Assembly: GCA_046331705.1 (NCBI GenBank)
Contig: JAXLQJ010000016.1
Location: 1-64,000 of the forward strand
Direction of reading: 5' to 3'
DNA length: 64,000 nucleotides
DNA from: JADJOY01 sp046331705 [NCBI: bacterium]
Lineage (GTDB): Bacteria; JADJOY01
Within the stretch, counting starts at the first letter, position 1, and the number at the start of each line of letters is the position of its first letter. The position numbers were made by a program, and so were the translations under genes. Positions 7,902 to 16,077 of this stretch are shown piece by piece. A model generated the notes under the pieces. The model was not told where the DNA came from and made no database searches. It saw only the letters and a list, made by a program, of their open reading frames with translations.

Positions 7902-9305
7902 ATGCAGCTCGCGAGCGTCGCAATCGCGCTGCTGCTCGTCGTCCTGGGGTGCTCGTCTTCCTCCGAGGGGTCGTCGCAGGCTGCGGCGCCGCTCTACCGC
8001 GTGGACGGTGGCTTCCTTCGCGATCGCAACGGCCGCGCCATCGTGTTGCGCGGGATCAACCTGCCCAACGACTACGACCAGCGCGGCCCCGAGAAAGAGG
8101 TGCGGCCGCCGCCGGAGGTCTTCCAGCACATCGCCGACTCCGGCTTCAACGCGGTGCGGTTGGTGATCGAGTGGTACCGGATCGAAGCCGAGCGCGGTGT
8201 CTACGACGAGAGCTACCTCGAGCTGCTTCGCCAGCACGTCGAATGGGCGGAAGCAGCGGGGCTCTTCGTGTTCGTCGACATGCACCAGGACATGTTCGGG
8301 CGCGGCTTCGGCGGCGACGGAGCGCCGTACTGGGCTTGCGACCAGGCGCTCTACGATGCCTACGATCCGGTCCCCAACTTCTTCTTCAACTACTTCTCGC
8401 GCGAGGTGCGGGCGTGCTTTCAGCGCTTCTGGACCAGCGCGGAGCTGCGGCGCAGTCAGCAGTCGGCGGCGCGCGCGGCGGCGCAGCGAATCGCCGGATA
8501 CGAGCACGTGCTCGGCTTCGATCCCGTGAACGAGCCGATGTTCGGCACCGGCGCCATCACCACCTTCGAGCGCGATTCGTTGATGCCGTTCCACGAGGAG
8601 TTCGCGGCGTACGTCGGCGAGGCGCTGCCCGGGCGAGCATTCTTCTTCGAGCCCACGCCGATGTTCTCGTTCGTCGGCGCCACGTCGTTCGACCAGCCGG
8701 TCACCGCGTTCACGGGGGTCTTCGCGCCTCACTACTACAACGTGAGCGTCGAGCTGGCGGGCCGGTGGGACGGGAACGAAAGGCAGGTCCGGAACGTGGT
8801 CGCGGCTGCCGCGGACACCGCCGCGCGGCTCGGCGTGCCGTGGGTCTACGGCGAGATGGGCGGCGACAAGAGCATCCCCAACCTCGGCGACTACTTGCTC
8901 GCGCTCTACCGCGAGCTGGACGCGCACTTCGCCGGCTCGTTCCTGTGGCTCTACGAGAAGGGCGAGAGCGGCTTCGGGCTGATCGATCAGGCGACCAACG
9001 ATTGGACGCCGCACGCGCGCGCGTTCCTTCGGCCCGCGCCGTCGCTCGTCGCCGGCACGCCCAGCGAGCTCGTGTGGGATCCCGCGGCGCGGGTCTTCCA
9101 CCTCGATTGGGTCGCGGACCCCAACGCCGGCGAGACCGAGATCATCGTGCCAGCGTGGGTGGCGGAGGTGGGCTTCGATGTGTCGCTCGACGGACTCGCC
9201 ATCGAGCCCACCCTCGACTCTCGCGGCCGCCGACTGCTCGTCGCCGCCGGGTTGCGGGGCTCACACCATCTCGAGATTCACGTCCATGGCGACTATCCGG
9301 GCTGA
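7902..9305 (+). CDS. glycoside hydrolase family 5 lipoprotein (endoglycoceramidase/cellulase-like)
   Basis: 467 residues. The signal ends in V-L-G-C with Cys17, so it is probably a lipoprotein. The catalytic barrel starts at L-R-G-I-N-L-P-N (49-56). The acid/base Glu211 lies in F-D-P-V-N-E-P, a conserved H-Y-Y follows at 277-279, and the nucleophile Glu318 is in V-Y-G-E-M-G-G. The opening 'RGINLPN' and 'DMHQDMFGRGFGGDGAP' resemble endoglycosylceramidases more than cellulases. A beta-sandwich of about 90 residues closes the protein. The ATG at 7902 gives the lipoprotein signal. Upstream in-frame starts at 7803 and 7842 lack a ribosome site. It is convergent with the next gene. Confidence 0.88.
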   Translation: MQLASVAIALLLVVLGCSSSSEGSSQAAAPLYRVDGGFLRDRNGRAIVLRGINLPNDYDQRGPEKEVRPPPEVFQHIADSGFNAVRLVIEWYRIEAERGVYDESYLELLRQHVEWAEAAGLFVFVDMHQDMFGRGFGGDGAPYWACDQALYDAYDPVPNFFFNYFSREVRACFQRFWTSAELRRSQQSAARAAAQRIAGYEHVLGFDPVNEPMFGTGAITTFERDSLMPFHEEFAAYVGEALPGRAFFFEPTPMFSFVGATSFDQPVTAFTGVFAPHYYNVSVELAGRWDGNERQVRNVVAAAADTAARLGVPWVYGEMGGDKSIPNLGDYLLALYRELDAHFAGSFLWLYEKGESGFGLIDQATNDWTPHARAFLRPAPSLVAGTPSELVWDPAARVFHLDWVADPNAGETEIIVPAWVAEVGFDVSLDGLAIEPTLDSRGRRLLVAAGLRGSHHLEIHVHGDYPG

Positions 9306-9321
9306 TCCGCCCGCGCGCTCA

Positions 9322-9340
9322 GCGCTCGGCCTCCGAGCGC
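9322..9340. terminator. hairpin between convergent genes
   Basis: A perfect 8-bp stem GCGCTCGG / CCGAGCGC with a 3-base loop sits in the 41-base gap between the GH5 gene and the convergent DUF1554-like gene. It has no T tract, as is usual in G+C-rich genomes. It could serve both strands. Confidence 0.55.
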
Positions 9341-9346
9341 CGCCGG

Positions 9347-10615
9347 CTAGGGACGGGTCGACGACCAGCGCGCCAGCTTCCACTTCTCGAAGTCTTCGCG
9401 GAAGAGCGTGAGCGTGTTCGAGAAACAGTACAGGTGGTTCGCCGTGCTGCAGGCAACGGTCTGAAAGTAAGTCGTCCAGTTGTTGCTCGCCAACGACGCC
9501 TGACCGAACGTCGCGCCGACGTTGATCGCAGGGTTGGTCCAGTTGGTGCAGTTCGCGCCGGTGTCGACGCCCGCGATGCTGGTACCGGTGTAGGCGTTGG
9601 GCGCCGGCAGGTAGGTCCCGAGCTCGGTGACTGCGAGTGACGTGGCGAGGAGGCCGTCGAGAAGATCGGCTTTGCTGCTGGCGATCATCGGCCCGTCCAC
9701 GCGTCGGAAGGGTCCGTTGGTGGTGATGCGATCCTTGGCATCCACCGCGGTCGTCGAGAGCCAAGCCACGAACGAATCCGGCTCCGGTAGATCGGCGGCG
9801 AGCGCGCGGGCGCGGCAGACGTTGTCGGCGCCCGCGAGACCCGAGGAGCCGCCAGATCCCGTCCACGACGCGAGATTCCCCGTGCCGGTGGTGGATGTGA
9901 TGAACGCCAACGCGCCGATGCCGTGATCGGTGGGGATGGGATCGCCAGCGGCGCCCTCCACACAGAAGAGTCGGTACGTGCTGTCGCAGCTGGTTGCCGA
10001 CCAGGAGGTCCAGAACTGGCCGCTCGTGATTGGCGCGCGCCCGAACGATCCGAACTGGCCGGCGTCCGCCGATCCCCAATCGACGCACGTGTCGGCAGCG
10101 ACGGTGCCACTCGCTCCGGTGCCGGTCCAGTGCTGCGTGTCCGTGAAGCGAGCATCGACCCCGTTCTCGTCGAAGAACTGCAGGTCGTAGACCTCGCTCT
10201 CGCTGGTCAGCGCTTCCAGGTTGCCCGCCCACGGCGTGCCATCGGGACGCAGCCACGGACCGCGCTTCTGGTTCGTGTACGAGCCGCCGCAAGCGCTGGC
10301 TTTCGTGCCGGTGAAGCCGAGCACGTTGCAGAAGGCGTCGGTGGTCGAGGTCGAGATCCAGGCTCGATAGGCGGCGGCGTTGGCGGCGATCGCCGGGATG
10401 GTCGAGCTGGCCGCCGTGTTCTGGCAGATCTTGTTGGCCGCAGCGAGACCGGTCAGGCCGCCGTCCAGGTTTCCTGGCCAGTTGGAGAAATTGCCGGTGC
10501 CCTCCGACGATGTGACGAACACGTAGCGCGTTGCAGCGCGGGCGTTCGTCACGGGCAGCGCAACGGCCAGCGCGGCGGTCAAGAGGGATGCCGTCGATCG
10601 CTCGATCCAGCGCAC
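9347..10615 (-). CDS. secreted protein with two DUF1554/endostatin-like repeats and F-x7-W-x4-P tail
   Basis: 422 residues. A signal peptide (ending near N-A-R-A-A) is followed by two related domains. The first opens V-F-V-T-S-S-E-G-T-G-N-F-S-N-W (about 33-47), the second A-F-I-T-S-T-T-G-T-G-N-L-A-S-W (about 240). Both continue L-A-x-A-x-x-x-C and A-W-(I/L)-S-T-(S/T) and end near a Cys pair, the pattern of DUF1554 lectin- or endostatin-like domains found in bacterial surface proteins. The last residues L-F-R-E-D-F-E-K-W-K-L-A-R-W-S-S-T-R-P carry the shared tag (F409, W417, P422 as the final residue). The GTG at 10615 is supported by AGGAGG six bases upstream. Probable role: surface recognition or adhesion. 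Confidence 0.82.
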   Translation of the reverse strand: MRWIERSTASLLTAALAVALPVTNARAATRYVFVTSSEGTGNFSNWPGNLDGGLTGLAAANKICQNTAASSTIPAIAANAAAYRAWISTSTTDAFCNVLGFTGTKASACGGSYTNQKRGPWLRPDGTPWAGNLEALTSESEVYDLQFFDENGVDARFTDTQHWTGTGASGTVAADTCVDWGSADAGQFGSFGRAPITSGQFWTSWSATSCDSTYRLFCVEGAAGDPIPTDHGIGALAFITSTTGTGNLASWTGSGGSSGLAGADNVCRARALAADLPEPDSFVAWLSTTAVDAKDRITTNGPFRRVDGPMIASSKADLLDGLLATSLAVTELGTYLPAPNAYTGTSIAGVDTGANCTNWTNPAINVGATFGQASLASNNWTTYFQTVACSTANHLYCFSNTLTLFREDFEKWKLARWSSTRP

Positions 10616-10847
10616 GGAGACCTCCTCGATGTGTTCGCAGCGCTCGGCGCCGTCGTTCGGGTTGGTGGGTAGGCCAGTCGGCGACGCTACAGCAGTTGGG
10701 CATCGCGAATCCAGGCTCGCGTCGGAGCTCGCGCCGGCGCGCCCATCTTCTCGACCGTGGCATCCCCGACCGCGACGGCGCTTACCGCGGCCCGCGCGCC
10801 GTTGTACGGTCCATGCACCACCCGCAGGGGGACGAGGTTCGTTGCCG

Positions 10848-11717
10848 ATGAGTCGAGGGCCGTGGACGAGCGGGATCGTGGCGATCGCCGTGGGCGCACT
10901 GGCGTGGGTGTCCGCTGCTTCCGCGGCGACGACGGTGCTCGTCTATCAGAACGGGTTCGAGTCAGCCGATCCGTGCGCGTGGAGCGCGAGCGAGCCGGCG
11001 GCGGATTGTGATCCCGACATGGTGTTCGTGCCTGCCGCCAGCTTCGCGATGGGCTCGACGCAGGGCGATTCCGACGAGCTGCCCGTTCACACCGTGTACC
11101 TGGACGCGTACTGGATCGATCGCTTCGAGGTGACGGTGGACGCGTGGAACGCGTGCGTGACCGCGGGCGGCTGTGGCAGCTCGAATGGCTCGTCGAGCTG
11201 CAACGTGAATCGGCCCGACCGCGGCGATCACCCCTACAACTGCGCCACGTGGAGCCAGGCCAACACCTACTGCACGTGGGCGGGGAAACGCCTGCCCACC
11301 GAAGCGGAATGGGAACGTGCGGCGCGTGGTACCGCCGCGGCCACGTACCCGTGGGGCGAGACCGAGCCGACCTGCGACTACGCCGTGATGTGGGACAGCG
11401 TGCTCGGCACCTTCGGTTGCGGCGTCAATCACACCCAGCCAGTGGGATCGCGCGCTGCGGGGGCCTCGGCGCTGGGTGCCCTCGACATGACGGGCAACGT
11501 GTGGGAGTGGGTGAGCGACTGGTACGGCGGCGACTACTACGCGAGCAGTCCCGCCGCCAATCCCGCCGGACCGGCCACGGGAACCCTGCGGGTCTTGCGG
11601 GGTGGCTCCTGGTACGAGAGCGGACCGAGCGACCTTCGCGCCGCGTTCCGCAACGCCAAGTCGCCGACTCAGTCGTTCGTCGACAACGGCTTTCGCTGCG
11701 CTCGGAGCGCCCCGTAG
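10848..11717 (+). CDS. formylglycine-generating enzyme (SUMF1/FGE-sulfatase) family protein, secreted
   Basis: 289 residues. A signal peptide ends about residue 26. It is followed directly by V-Y-Q-N-G-F-E-S-A-D-P-C-A-W-S-A-S-E-P, an N-terminally placed copy of the F-x7-W-x4-P motif (F37, W45, P50). The FGE-fold domain then follows: F-V-P-A-A-S-F-A-M-G-S, D-E-L-P-V-H-T-V, G-K-R-L-P-T-E-A-E-W-E-R-A-A-R-G, D-M-T-G-N-V-W-E-W-V-S-D-W-Y, R-V-L-R-G-G-S-W and G-F-R-C-A. Many secreted members are not true formylglycine formers, and the catalytic Cys pair of genuine FGE is not evident. The ATG at 10848 yields the signal peptide, with GAGG about ten bases upstream. It is divergent from the gene at 9347, which also carries the motif. 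Confidence 0.85.
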   Translation: MSRGPWTSGIVAIAVGALAWVSAASAATTVLVYQNGFESADPCAWSASEPAADCDPDMVFVPAASFAMGSTQGDSDELPVHTVYLDAYWIDRFEVTVDAWNACVTAGGCGSSNGSSSCNVNRPDRGDHPYNCATWSQANTYCTWAGKRLPTEAEWERAARGTAAATYPWGETEPTCDYAVMWDSVLGTFGCGVNHTQPVGSRAAGASALGALDMTGNVWEWVSDWYGGDYYASSPAANPAGPATGTLRVLRGGSWYESGPSDLRAAFRNAKSPTQSFVDNGFRCARSAP

Positions 11718-11770
11718 GGTGCTGGTGGGCATTCTCGGCGTCTGCGCGGGGTGATCGCGATTCTCTCTAT

Positions 11771-11788
11771 CGCGGGACTGACCCCGCG
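11771..11788 (+). terminator. hairpin downstream of the FGE-like gene
   Basis: A stem CGCGGG / CCCGCG with a 6-base loop lies 53 bases after the stop of the FGE-like gene and about 70 bases before the next start. There is no T tract. It could end the upstream transcript or attenuate the next one. Confidence 0.4.
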
Positions 11789-11861
11789 GCGTAGACTGGC
11801 CGGCCCGCGCCGGAATCTCGGTGCGCTTTCGCCGCGAAGAGACTCAGCTTCGGGGGAATTC

Positions 11862-13007
11862 ATGGTTCGACGTGTGCTCCTGACGTGTGCGCTGGCCGCG
11901 AGCTGCGCATGTGGCGCCACGATTTCCCGCGCCGCCGACATCTGGGTGACGCGCTACGACGATCCCGCGCCCAACGGCTGCTCGCCCACGGATTGCTCGC
12001 TTCGTGAGGCCGTCATCTCGACCGAAGGCTCGGGCCTCGTGAAGAACCGAATCTTGCTCTCGGCGGGAACCTACGAGCTGACCCGCGCCGGCGCGAACGA
12101 GGACGCCGCGGCGACCGGCGATCTCGACATCTTCGATCGCAACCTCGAGATCGTCGGCCCGGGCGCGACGATGACCACCATCGACGCGAACGGGCTCGAT
12201 CGGGTGTTCCAGCTCTCCGACGCCGGTGGCGCGGCCAGCGAGATCCGTCTCGCCGGGCTCGCCATCACGGGCGGTGCCGTGAATGGTCCGGGCGCAGCCA
12301 TCCTCGCCGCGCGCGTCGCCCTGACGATCGACGCTTGCGAGATCACGGGTAACAGCGACCTTCAAGGCGGGGATGACGACGTCGTCCGTGGTTTCCTGTT
12401 CGCGGGGCTGAGCTTCCTGAGCTCGACGATCGCGGACAACCAAGGCGGCGGCCTCAGCCTGTCGCAGGCATCCGGCACGCTGCAGAACAGCACGGTGGCC
12501 GACAACGACTCCCGGGGGATCACGGCGTCGAACGGCTCCACCGTGCTCGTCACGCATTCGACGATCACCGGCGCGAGCGATGGCCTTCCCGAGATCGAAT
12601 CGGATGGCGACGGCACCGTCGTCCAGCTCCTCAACTCCTTCGTGCTCGGGAGCTGTCTGACGACGGCTTCCGGCGCCGTGCAGACGCTGGGCGGGAACGT
12701 CGAGTCCCCCGCCGACACGTGTACGTTGGGTGCGAGCGACAAGGTGGACGTGGGATTGCCGGGCCTCGGCTCGCTCGCGCTCAACGGCGGCCCGACGCGC
12801 ACGCGACTGCCCTCGCTCCAAAGCGCCGGCCTGGGCGCGGCGGTCGACGCGTGGTGCTTCGACGTCGATCAGCGCGGCGCCACCCGCTCGGGGACCAACT
12901 GCGAGAGCGGCTCGGTGGAGCGCTCGTCCGCGCGCGTCGAGACTCCGCTCTTCTTCGACGGATTCGATCAGCGCAGCGCGAACGCGTGGGACGCTAGGCA
13001 GCCGTGA
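11862..13007 (+). CDS. CSLREA-domain right-handed beta-helix surface protein with F-x7-W-x4-P tail
   Basis: 381 residues. A signal peptide ends near I-S-R-A-A-D. The CSLREA box D-C-S-L-R-E-A-V lies at the start of the mature protein. Repeated short strands follow (T-I-D-A-N-G-L-D-R-V-F, I-T-G-G, S-T-I-A-D-N-Q-G-G-G, N-S-T-V-A-D-N), as in right-handed beta-helix surface proteins. The final residues are L-F-F-D-G-F-D-Q-R-S-A-N-A-W-D-A-R-Q-P (F368, W376, P381 last). It is paralogous to the protein at 25566, which lacks this tail. The ATG at 11862 has GGGGGA upstream. The last 14 bases overlap the convergent glycosyltransferase gene. Confidence 0.85.
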   Translation: MVRRVLLTCALAASCACGATISRAADIWVTRYDDPAPNGCSPTDCSLREAVISTEGSGLVKNRILLSAGTYELTRAGANEDAAATGDLDIFDRNLEIVGPGATMTTIDANGLDRVFQLSDAGGAASEIRLAGLAITGGAVNGPGAAILAARVALTIDACEITGNSDLQGGDDDVVRGFLFAGLSFLSSTIADNQGGGLSLSQASGTLQNSTVADNDSRGITASNGSTVLVTHSTITGASDGLPEIESDGDGTVVQLLNSFVLGSCLTTASGAVQTLGGNVESPADTCTLGASDKVDVGLPGLGSLALNGGPTRTRLPSLQSAGLGAAVDAWCFDVDQRGATRSGTNCESGSVERSSARVETPLFFDGFDQRSANAWDARQP

Positions 13008-14334
13008 CCGCGGACGCCGGCGGCGCCTGGCCGGCGGGTGCGCCGCCCGCCGCGCGCGGCACGAGCTTGTCGGCGAGCCACGCCATCGTCACGCCCGCGA
13101 AGAGCAGGAAGAGCGGCTCGATCTGCAGCCGGTAGCGAAACACCGACATGAAGAGCGCGATCCGGAACAGGAACCAGCCGAGGAACGACATCAAGAGGCC
13201 GATCGGCCGTCGCTGCACCACCGAGATCGCCACGCCCACGAAGAACGACGTGATCATCACCGAGTACCAGATCCGGCTCACCCACACGAAGAGCTGCGGC
13301 CAGTAGGCGTGAAACGGAGTGATGGCGAGGAGCTTCACCCACTTGCCGAGCACGAAGCGCGGCATCTCGCGCCAATGCTCGCTCCAGAACGTGAACACCT
13401 CGGCGCGTAGCTTCTTGTCGAGGTCGACCTCGTCCTTGTAGCCCGCGAAGCGCGGGTCGTGGTCGAGGTCGGGGTGGTTCTGGTAGTCCCAGCCGGGATG
13501 ACCGGGGAAGGGCACGTAGCCGCCCCACAGCTCGGGATCGGCGAGCAGGTCGGTGTTGTTCGATTGCCACATGATGAAGCCGCTCTCGGTGGTGAGCGGC
13601 ACGAAGTGGCCGAGAGTGATCGCGTTGCGAACGATCCACGGCAGGATCGCCGCCACGCAGGCCGCGCCCATGATCACGGTGCTCTTCACCGCCTTCGCGA
13701 ACGGACGCACGCCGAAGATCGCCCAGCAGCCGAAGGTCGGCACCAGCAAGATGAAGTCGGGACGGAGGTTCGCGGCGAGCCCCGCGAGCAGCCCGCCCAG
13801 CGCGCTGCGCGCTGGGGTGGGGTTGGGCGCCAGGTGCACGATGTAGAGGTAGAGCGACCAGACGACGATCACGATGCCGAGGCTCTCGGCCCAGAGCTGA
13901 TAGTCGTAGAAGATCAGGAACGGATCGATCACCGCGAGCAGCGCCGCGATGATCGCGGGCAACGGCCCGAACACGTGGCGGGCGAGCAGGAAGAGCCCGA
14001 CCGGGCCGGTGGCGCTCAGGAAGACCTGGATCACCCGCGCCACCACCGGCGCGGTGCCGCCCATGGCGTAGATCGCCGCCAGGAAGAGCGGATAGCCCGG
14101 CATTCGGTGCGCCGTGGGATGGCCGGGTGGGTCCTCGAACACGCCGCGTTCGACGATGCCGCGCGCGAGCGTGTCGTAGACCAGCGCGTCGGCGGTCACG
14201 GGTGCGCGCGGCTCGAGCAGCGCGAAGCCGAGGACGAGTCGCATGCCCAGCGCCGCCGCGTAGATGAGCCAGGGGGTCGCGCGATGCGTCGCGAGCCGCC
14301 GCAGGACGTCGAGGATCGCTTTCATCGTGCTCAT
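12994..14334 (-). CDS. multi-spanning glycosyltransferase (GT39/ArnT/PMT-like)
   Basis: 446 residues with about ten hydrophobic segments. After the first segment comes T-A-D-A-L-V-Y-D-T-L-A, the luminal acidic loop expected of GT-C enzymes, then H-R-M-P-G-Y-P-L-F-L-A-A-I-Y. These match the PMT/ArnT superfamily, which transfers a sugar from a polyprenyl-phosphate donor on the periplasmic side. A Pro/Ala-rich tail ends the protein. It is upstream in the transcription direction of nothing obvious, but the flippase at 14399 and radical SAM at 16078 lie beside it, so envelope glycan synthesis is the likely setting. The start is the ATG at 14334. GGAGG lies 13-14 bases upstream, and an ATG at 14325 is an alternative. 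Confidence 0.85.
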   Translation of the reverse strand: MSTMKAILDVLRRLATHRATPWLIYAAALGMRLVLGFALLEPRAPVTADALVYDTLARGIVERGVFEDPPGHPTAHRMPGYPLFLAAIYAMGGTAPVVARVIQVFLSATGPVGLFLLARHVFGPLPAIIAALLAVIDPFLIFYDYQLWAESLGIVIVVWSLYLYIVHLAPNPTPARSALGGLLAGLAANLRPDFILLVPTFGCWAIFGVRPFAKAVKSTVIMGAACVAAILPWIVRNAITLGHFVPLTTESGFIMWQSNNTDLLADPELWGGYVPFPGHPGWDYQNHPDLDHDPRFAGYKDEVDLDKKLRAEVFTFWSEHWREMPRFVLGKWVKLLAITPFHAYWPQLFVWVSRIWYSVMITSFFVGVAISVVQRRPIGLLMSFLGWFLFRIALFMSVFRYRLQIEPLFLLFAGVTMAWLADKLVPRAAGGAPAGQAPPASAVTAA

Positions 14335-14398
14335 GGCCAGATCGCTTCCTCCCGGGCTCGGACCACGCCGAGCGAGCTGGTGGCGAACGGCGACCTTA

Positions 14399-15871
14399 TC
14401 AAACCTCGGCGCCGGGAACGTCGACCGCGGGCTCGCGGGGCAGCCGCTTGCTGGTGCCCCGCTCGCTCAGGACGCTGCGCACCAGCTCGGGGCGAATGGC
14501 ACCCGTGAGGGCCGCTACGACGCCGTAGAGCGCGAGCCCCACGGGAAGCACCCAAAGCGGGTTGCGCGCGCCGAAGCGCGCCAGAAAGATTCCGGCGGCG
14601 AGCACCGCGGGAACGGCGCGCGCGAGGGACGCATCGAGCCGCACCGGGAAGATCTCGCGATGGACGTAGCGCACGTGCAGCGACGCCATGACCAGCGACG
14701 CGACGACGTTGGCGAGCGCAGCGCCGGTGGCGCCCAGCGCGGGCACCAGCGCGAGGTTGGACGCGACGCTGGCGCCGATGCCGAGCGCCACGAACCGGAG
14801 GTCGTCGCGTTGGCGCTCGGCGGCGAGCATCACGTGGCCGAGCACCACGTCGGCGGCATACGGGATCAGCGTCCACGGGAGGATGCGTAGCACCCACACG
14901 GTTCCGTGGAAGGCGGCGTTGGGATAGAGCAGGCGCACGATCCCTTCCGCGCCCAGGCTGAGCGCGAGCAGGATCGGAAGCGTCGCCACGTAGAGCATGG
15001 TGAGCGCTCGCGTCGCGAGATCCGCGAGCTTCGCCGGATCCTCCTCGCGCAGCCGTGCGAACGCCGGGTAGACGATGGATGCCGCGGTGGCGGGCAGCAG
15101 CGAGGCCACCTCGAGCAGCCGATAGGCGGCGCTGTAGACGCCCACCTCCGCTTGGTCGCGCAGCACCGAGAGCAGCACCATGTCCGCCTTCAGGTAGACC
15201 ATCGCGAGCGCGTAGAGCGCGGCGAAAGTCGGCAGTCGGCGGGTGAGGTCGCGGAGCGCGGGCCGGAGCGCGAGCCGCGAGTCGCCGAGGAGCTGGCGGT
15301 CGAGCATGGCCGCCGCCGTCGCCGTGCCGGCGATGCGCGCCAGCAGGAACATCCACGCGAGCGCCACCAGCCCGCCGCCGGCGAGCAGCGCCACGAGGCT
15401 TGCGCCGCAGCGCAGCACGTTCTCGATGGCCGTGAGGCGCGCGGCGCGGTCGGCGCGACCACGCGCCACGAAGAGCGCCTCGGCGATCTGCGAGAACCCA
15501 CCGGGCACCAGCGAGATCGCCATGAGGTCGAGCGCCCGCGTGAGCTCGGGCGGATAGCCGAGCGCGCGCGCGAGCGCCGCCAAGCCCAGCGCGAACACCA
15601 CCGCGGCCGGAACCGCGAGCGCCAGCGCCGCCGCGAACAGGCTGCGGGTGGCGTCGGGGCGTCGCCCCACCTCGCGCGGGAAGAGGTGGACGAGGCCGAG
15701 CGCCGAAGCGCTCTGGAACACGTAGCCGAGGGCGATCATCAGCCCGTAGCCGCCGAGACCCGCGCCGCCGAGCTTCCACGCGATGGCGACGGTCAGCCCG
15801 AGCGAAAGCAGCAAGATCGCGATGCGCGTCGCGAAGAACACCGCCGTGTCTCGGGCGAGTCGCGCGCTCAC
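14399..15871 (-). CDS. polysaccharide flippase (Wzx/MATE-like, MVF superfamily)
   Basis: 490 residues, about 14 hydrophobic segments, no large soluble domain. The opening L-A-R-D-T-A-V-F-F-A-T-R-I and the A-Y-R-L-L-E-V-A and A-E-R-Q-R-D-D-L-R motifs are those of oligosaccharide flippases that move lipid-linked repeat units across the inner membrane. The GTG at 15871 has GAGGAAA about nine bases upstream. Longer frames to 16027 are Arg/Pro-rich and non-coding. It is transcribed in the same direction as the PMT-like gene 64 bases downstream and probably forms an operon with it. Confidence 0.88.
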   Translation of the reverse strand: MSARLARDTAVFFATRIAILLLSLGLTVAIAWKLGGAGLGGYGLMIALGYVFQSASALGLVHLFPREVGRRPDATRSLFAAALALAVPAAVVFALGLAALARALGYPPELTRALDLMAISLVPGGFSQIAEALFVARGRADRAARLTAIENVLRCGASLVALLAGGGLVALAWMFLLARIAGTATAAAMLDRQLLGDSRLALRPALRDLTRRLPTFAALYALAMVYLKADMVLLSVLRDQAEVGVYSAAYRLLEVASLLPATAASIVYPAFARLREEDPAKLADLATRALTMLYVATLPILLALSLGAEGIVRLLYPNAAFHGTVWVLRILPWTLIPYAADVVLGHVMLAAERQRDDLRFVALGIGASVASNLALVPALGATGAALANVVASLVMASLHVRYVHREIFPVRLDASLARAVPAVLAAGIFLARFGARNPLWVLPVGLALYGVVAALTGAIRPELVRSVLSERGTSKRLPREPAVDVPGAEV

Positions 15872-16077
15872 GGTCGGTTTCCTCGGGATTCGCCGCGGCG
15901 GAGGTCGCGTCCGCGAGCGGGGGCGGCCAGGATGGCATACCGGCAATCGCGCGCTCCCGTGCCGCGGGTCGTCGCCGGAGCCGCGGGCCGGAACTGGGCT
16001 CGGCGGGTGGCGCGAATCGCGTCGCAAGCGTTAGTCTTGGTGATTCCGAGGTTCTGCGGCTGCGCTGCCCTGCACCG

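Noticed and set aside
7110-9101. 663-residue minus-strand open frame
   Set aside because: It runs antisense to the GH5 gene and out of frame with the phosphoesterase; composition is the Glu/Arg/Val-rich pattern typical of shadow frames in G+C-rich DNA.
15930-15950. TGGCATACCGGCAAT, a partial match to a sigma-54 (-24/-12) promoter between the flippase and radical SAM genes
   Set aside because: The -12 element reads GGCAA rather than TTGC and the spacing is off, so no link to the nearby sigma-54 activator is claimed.
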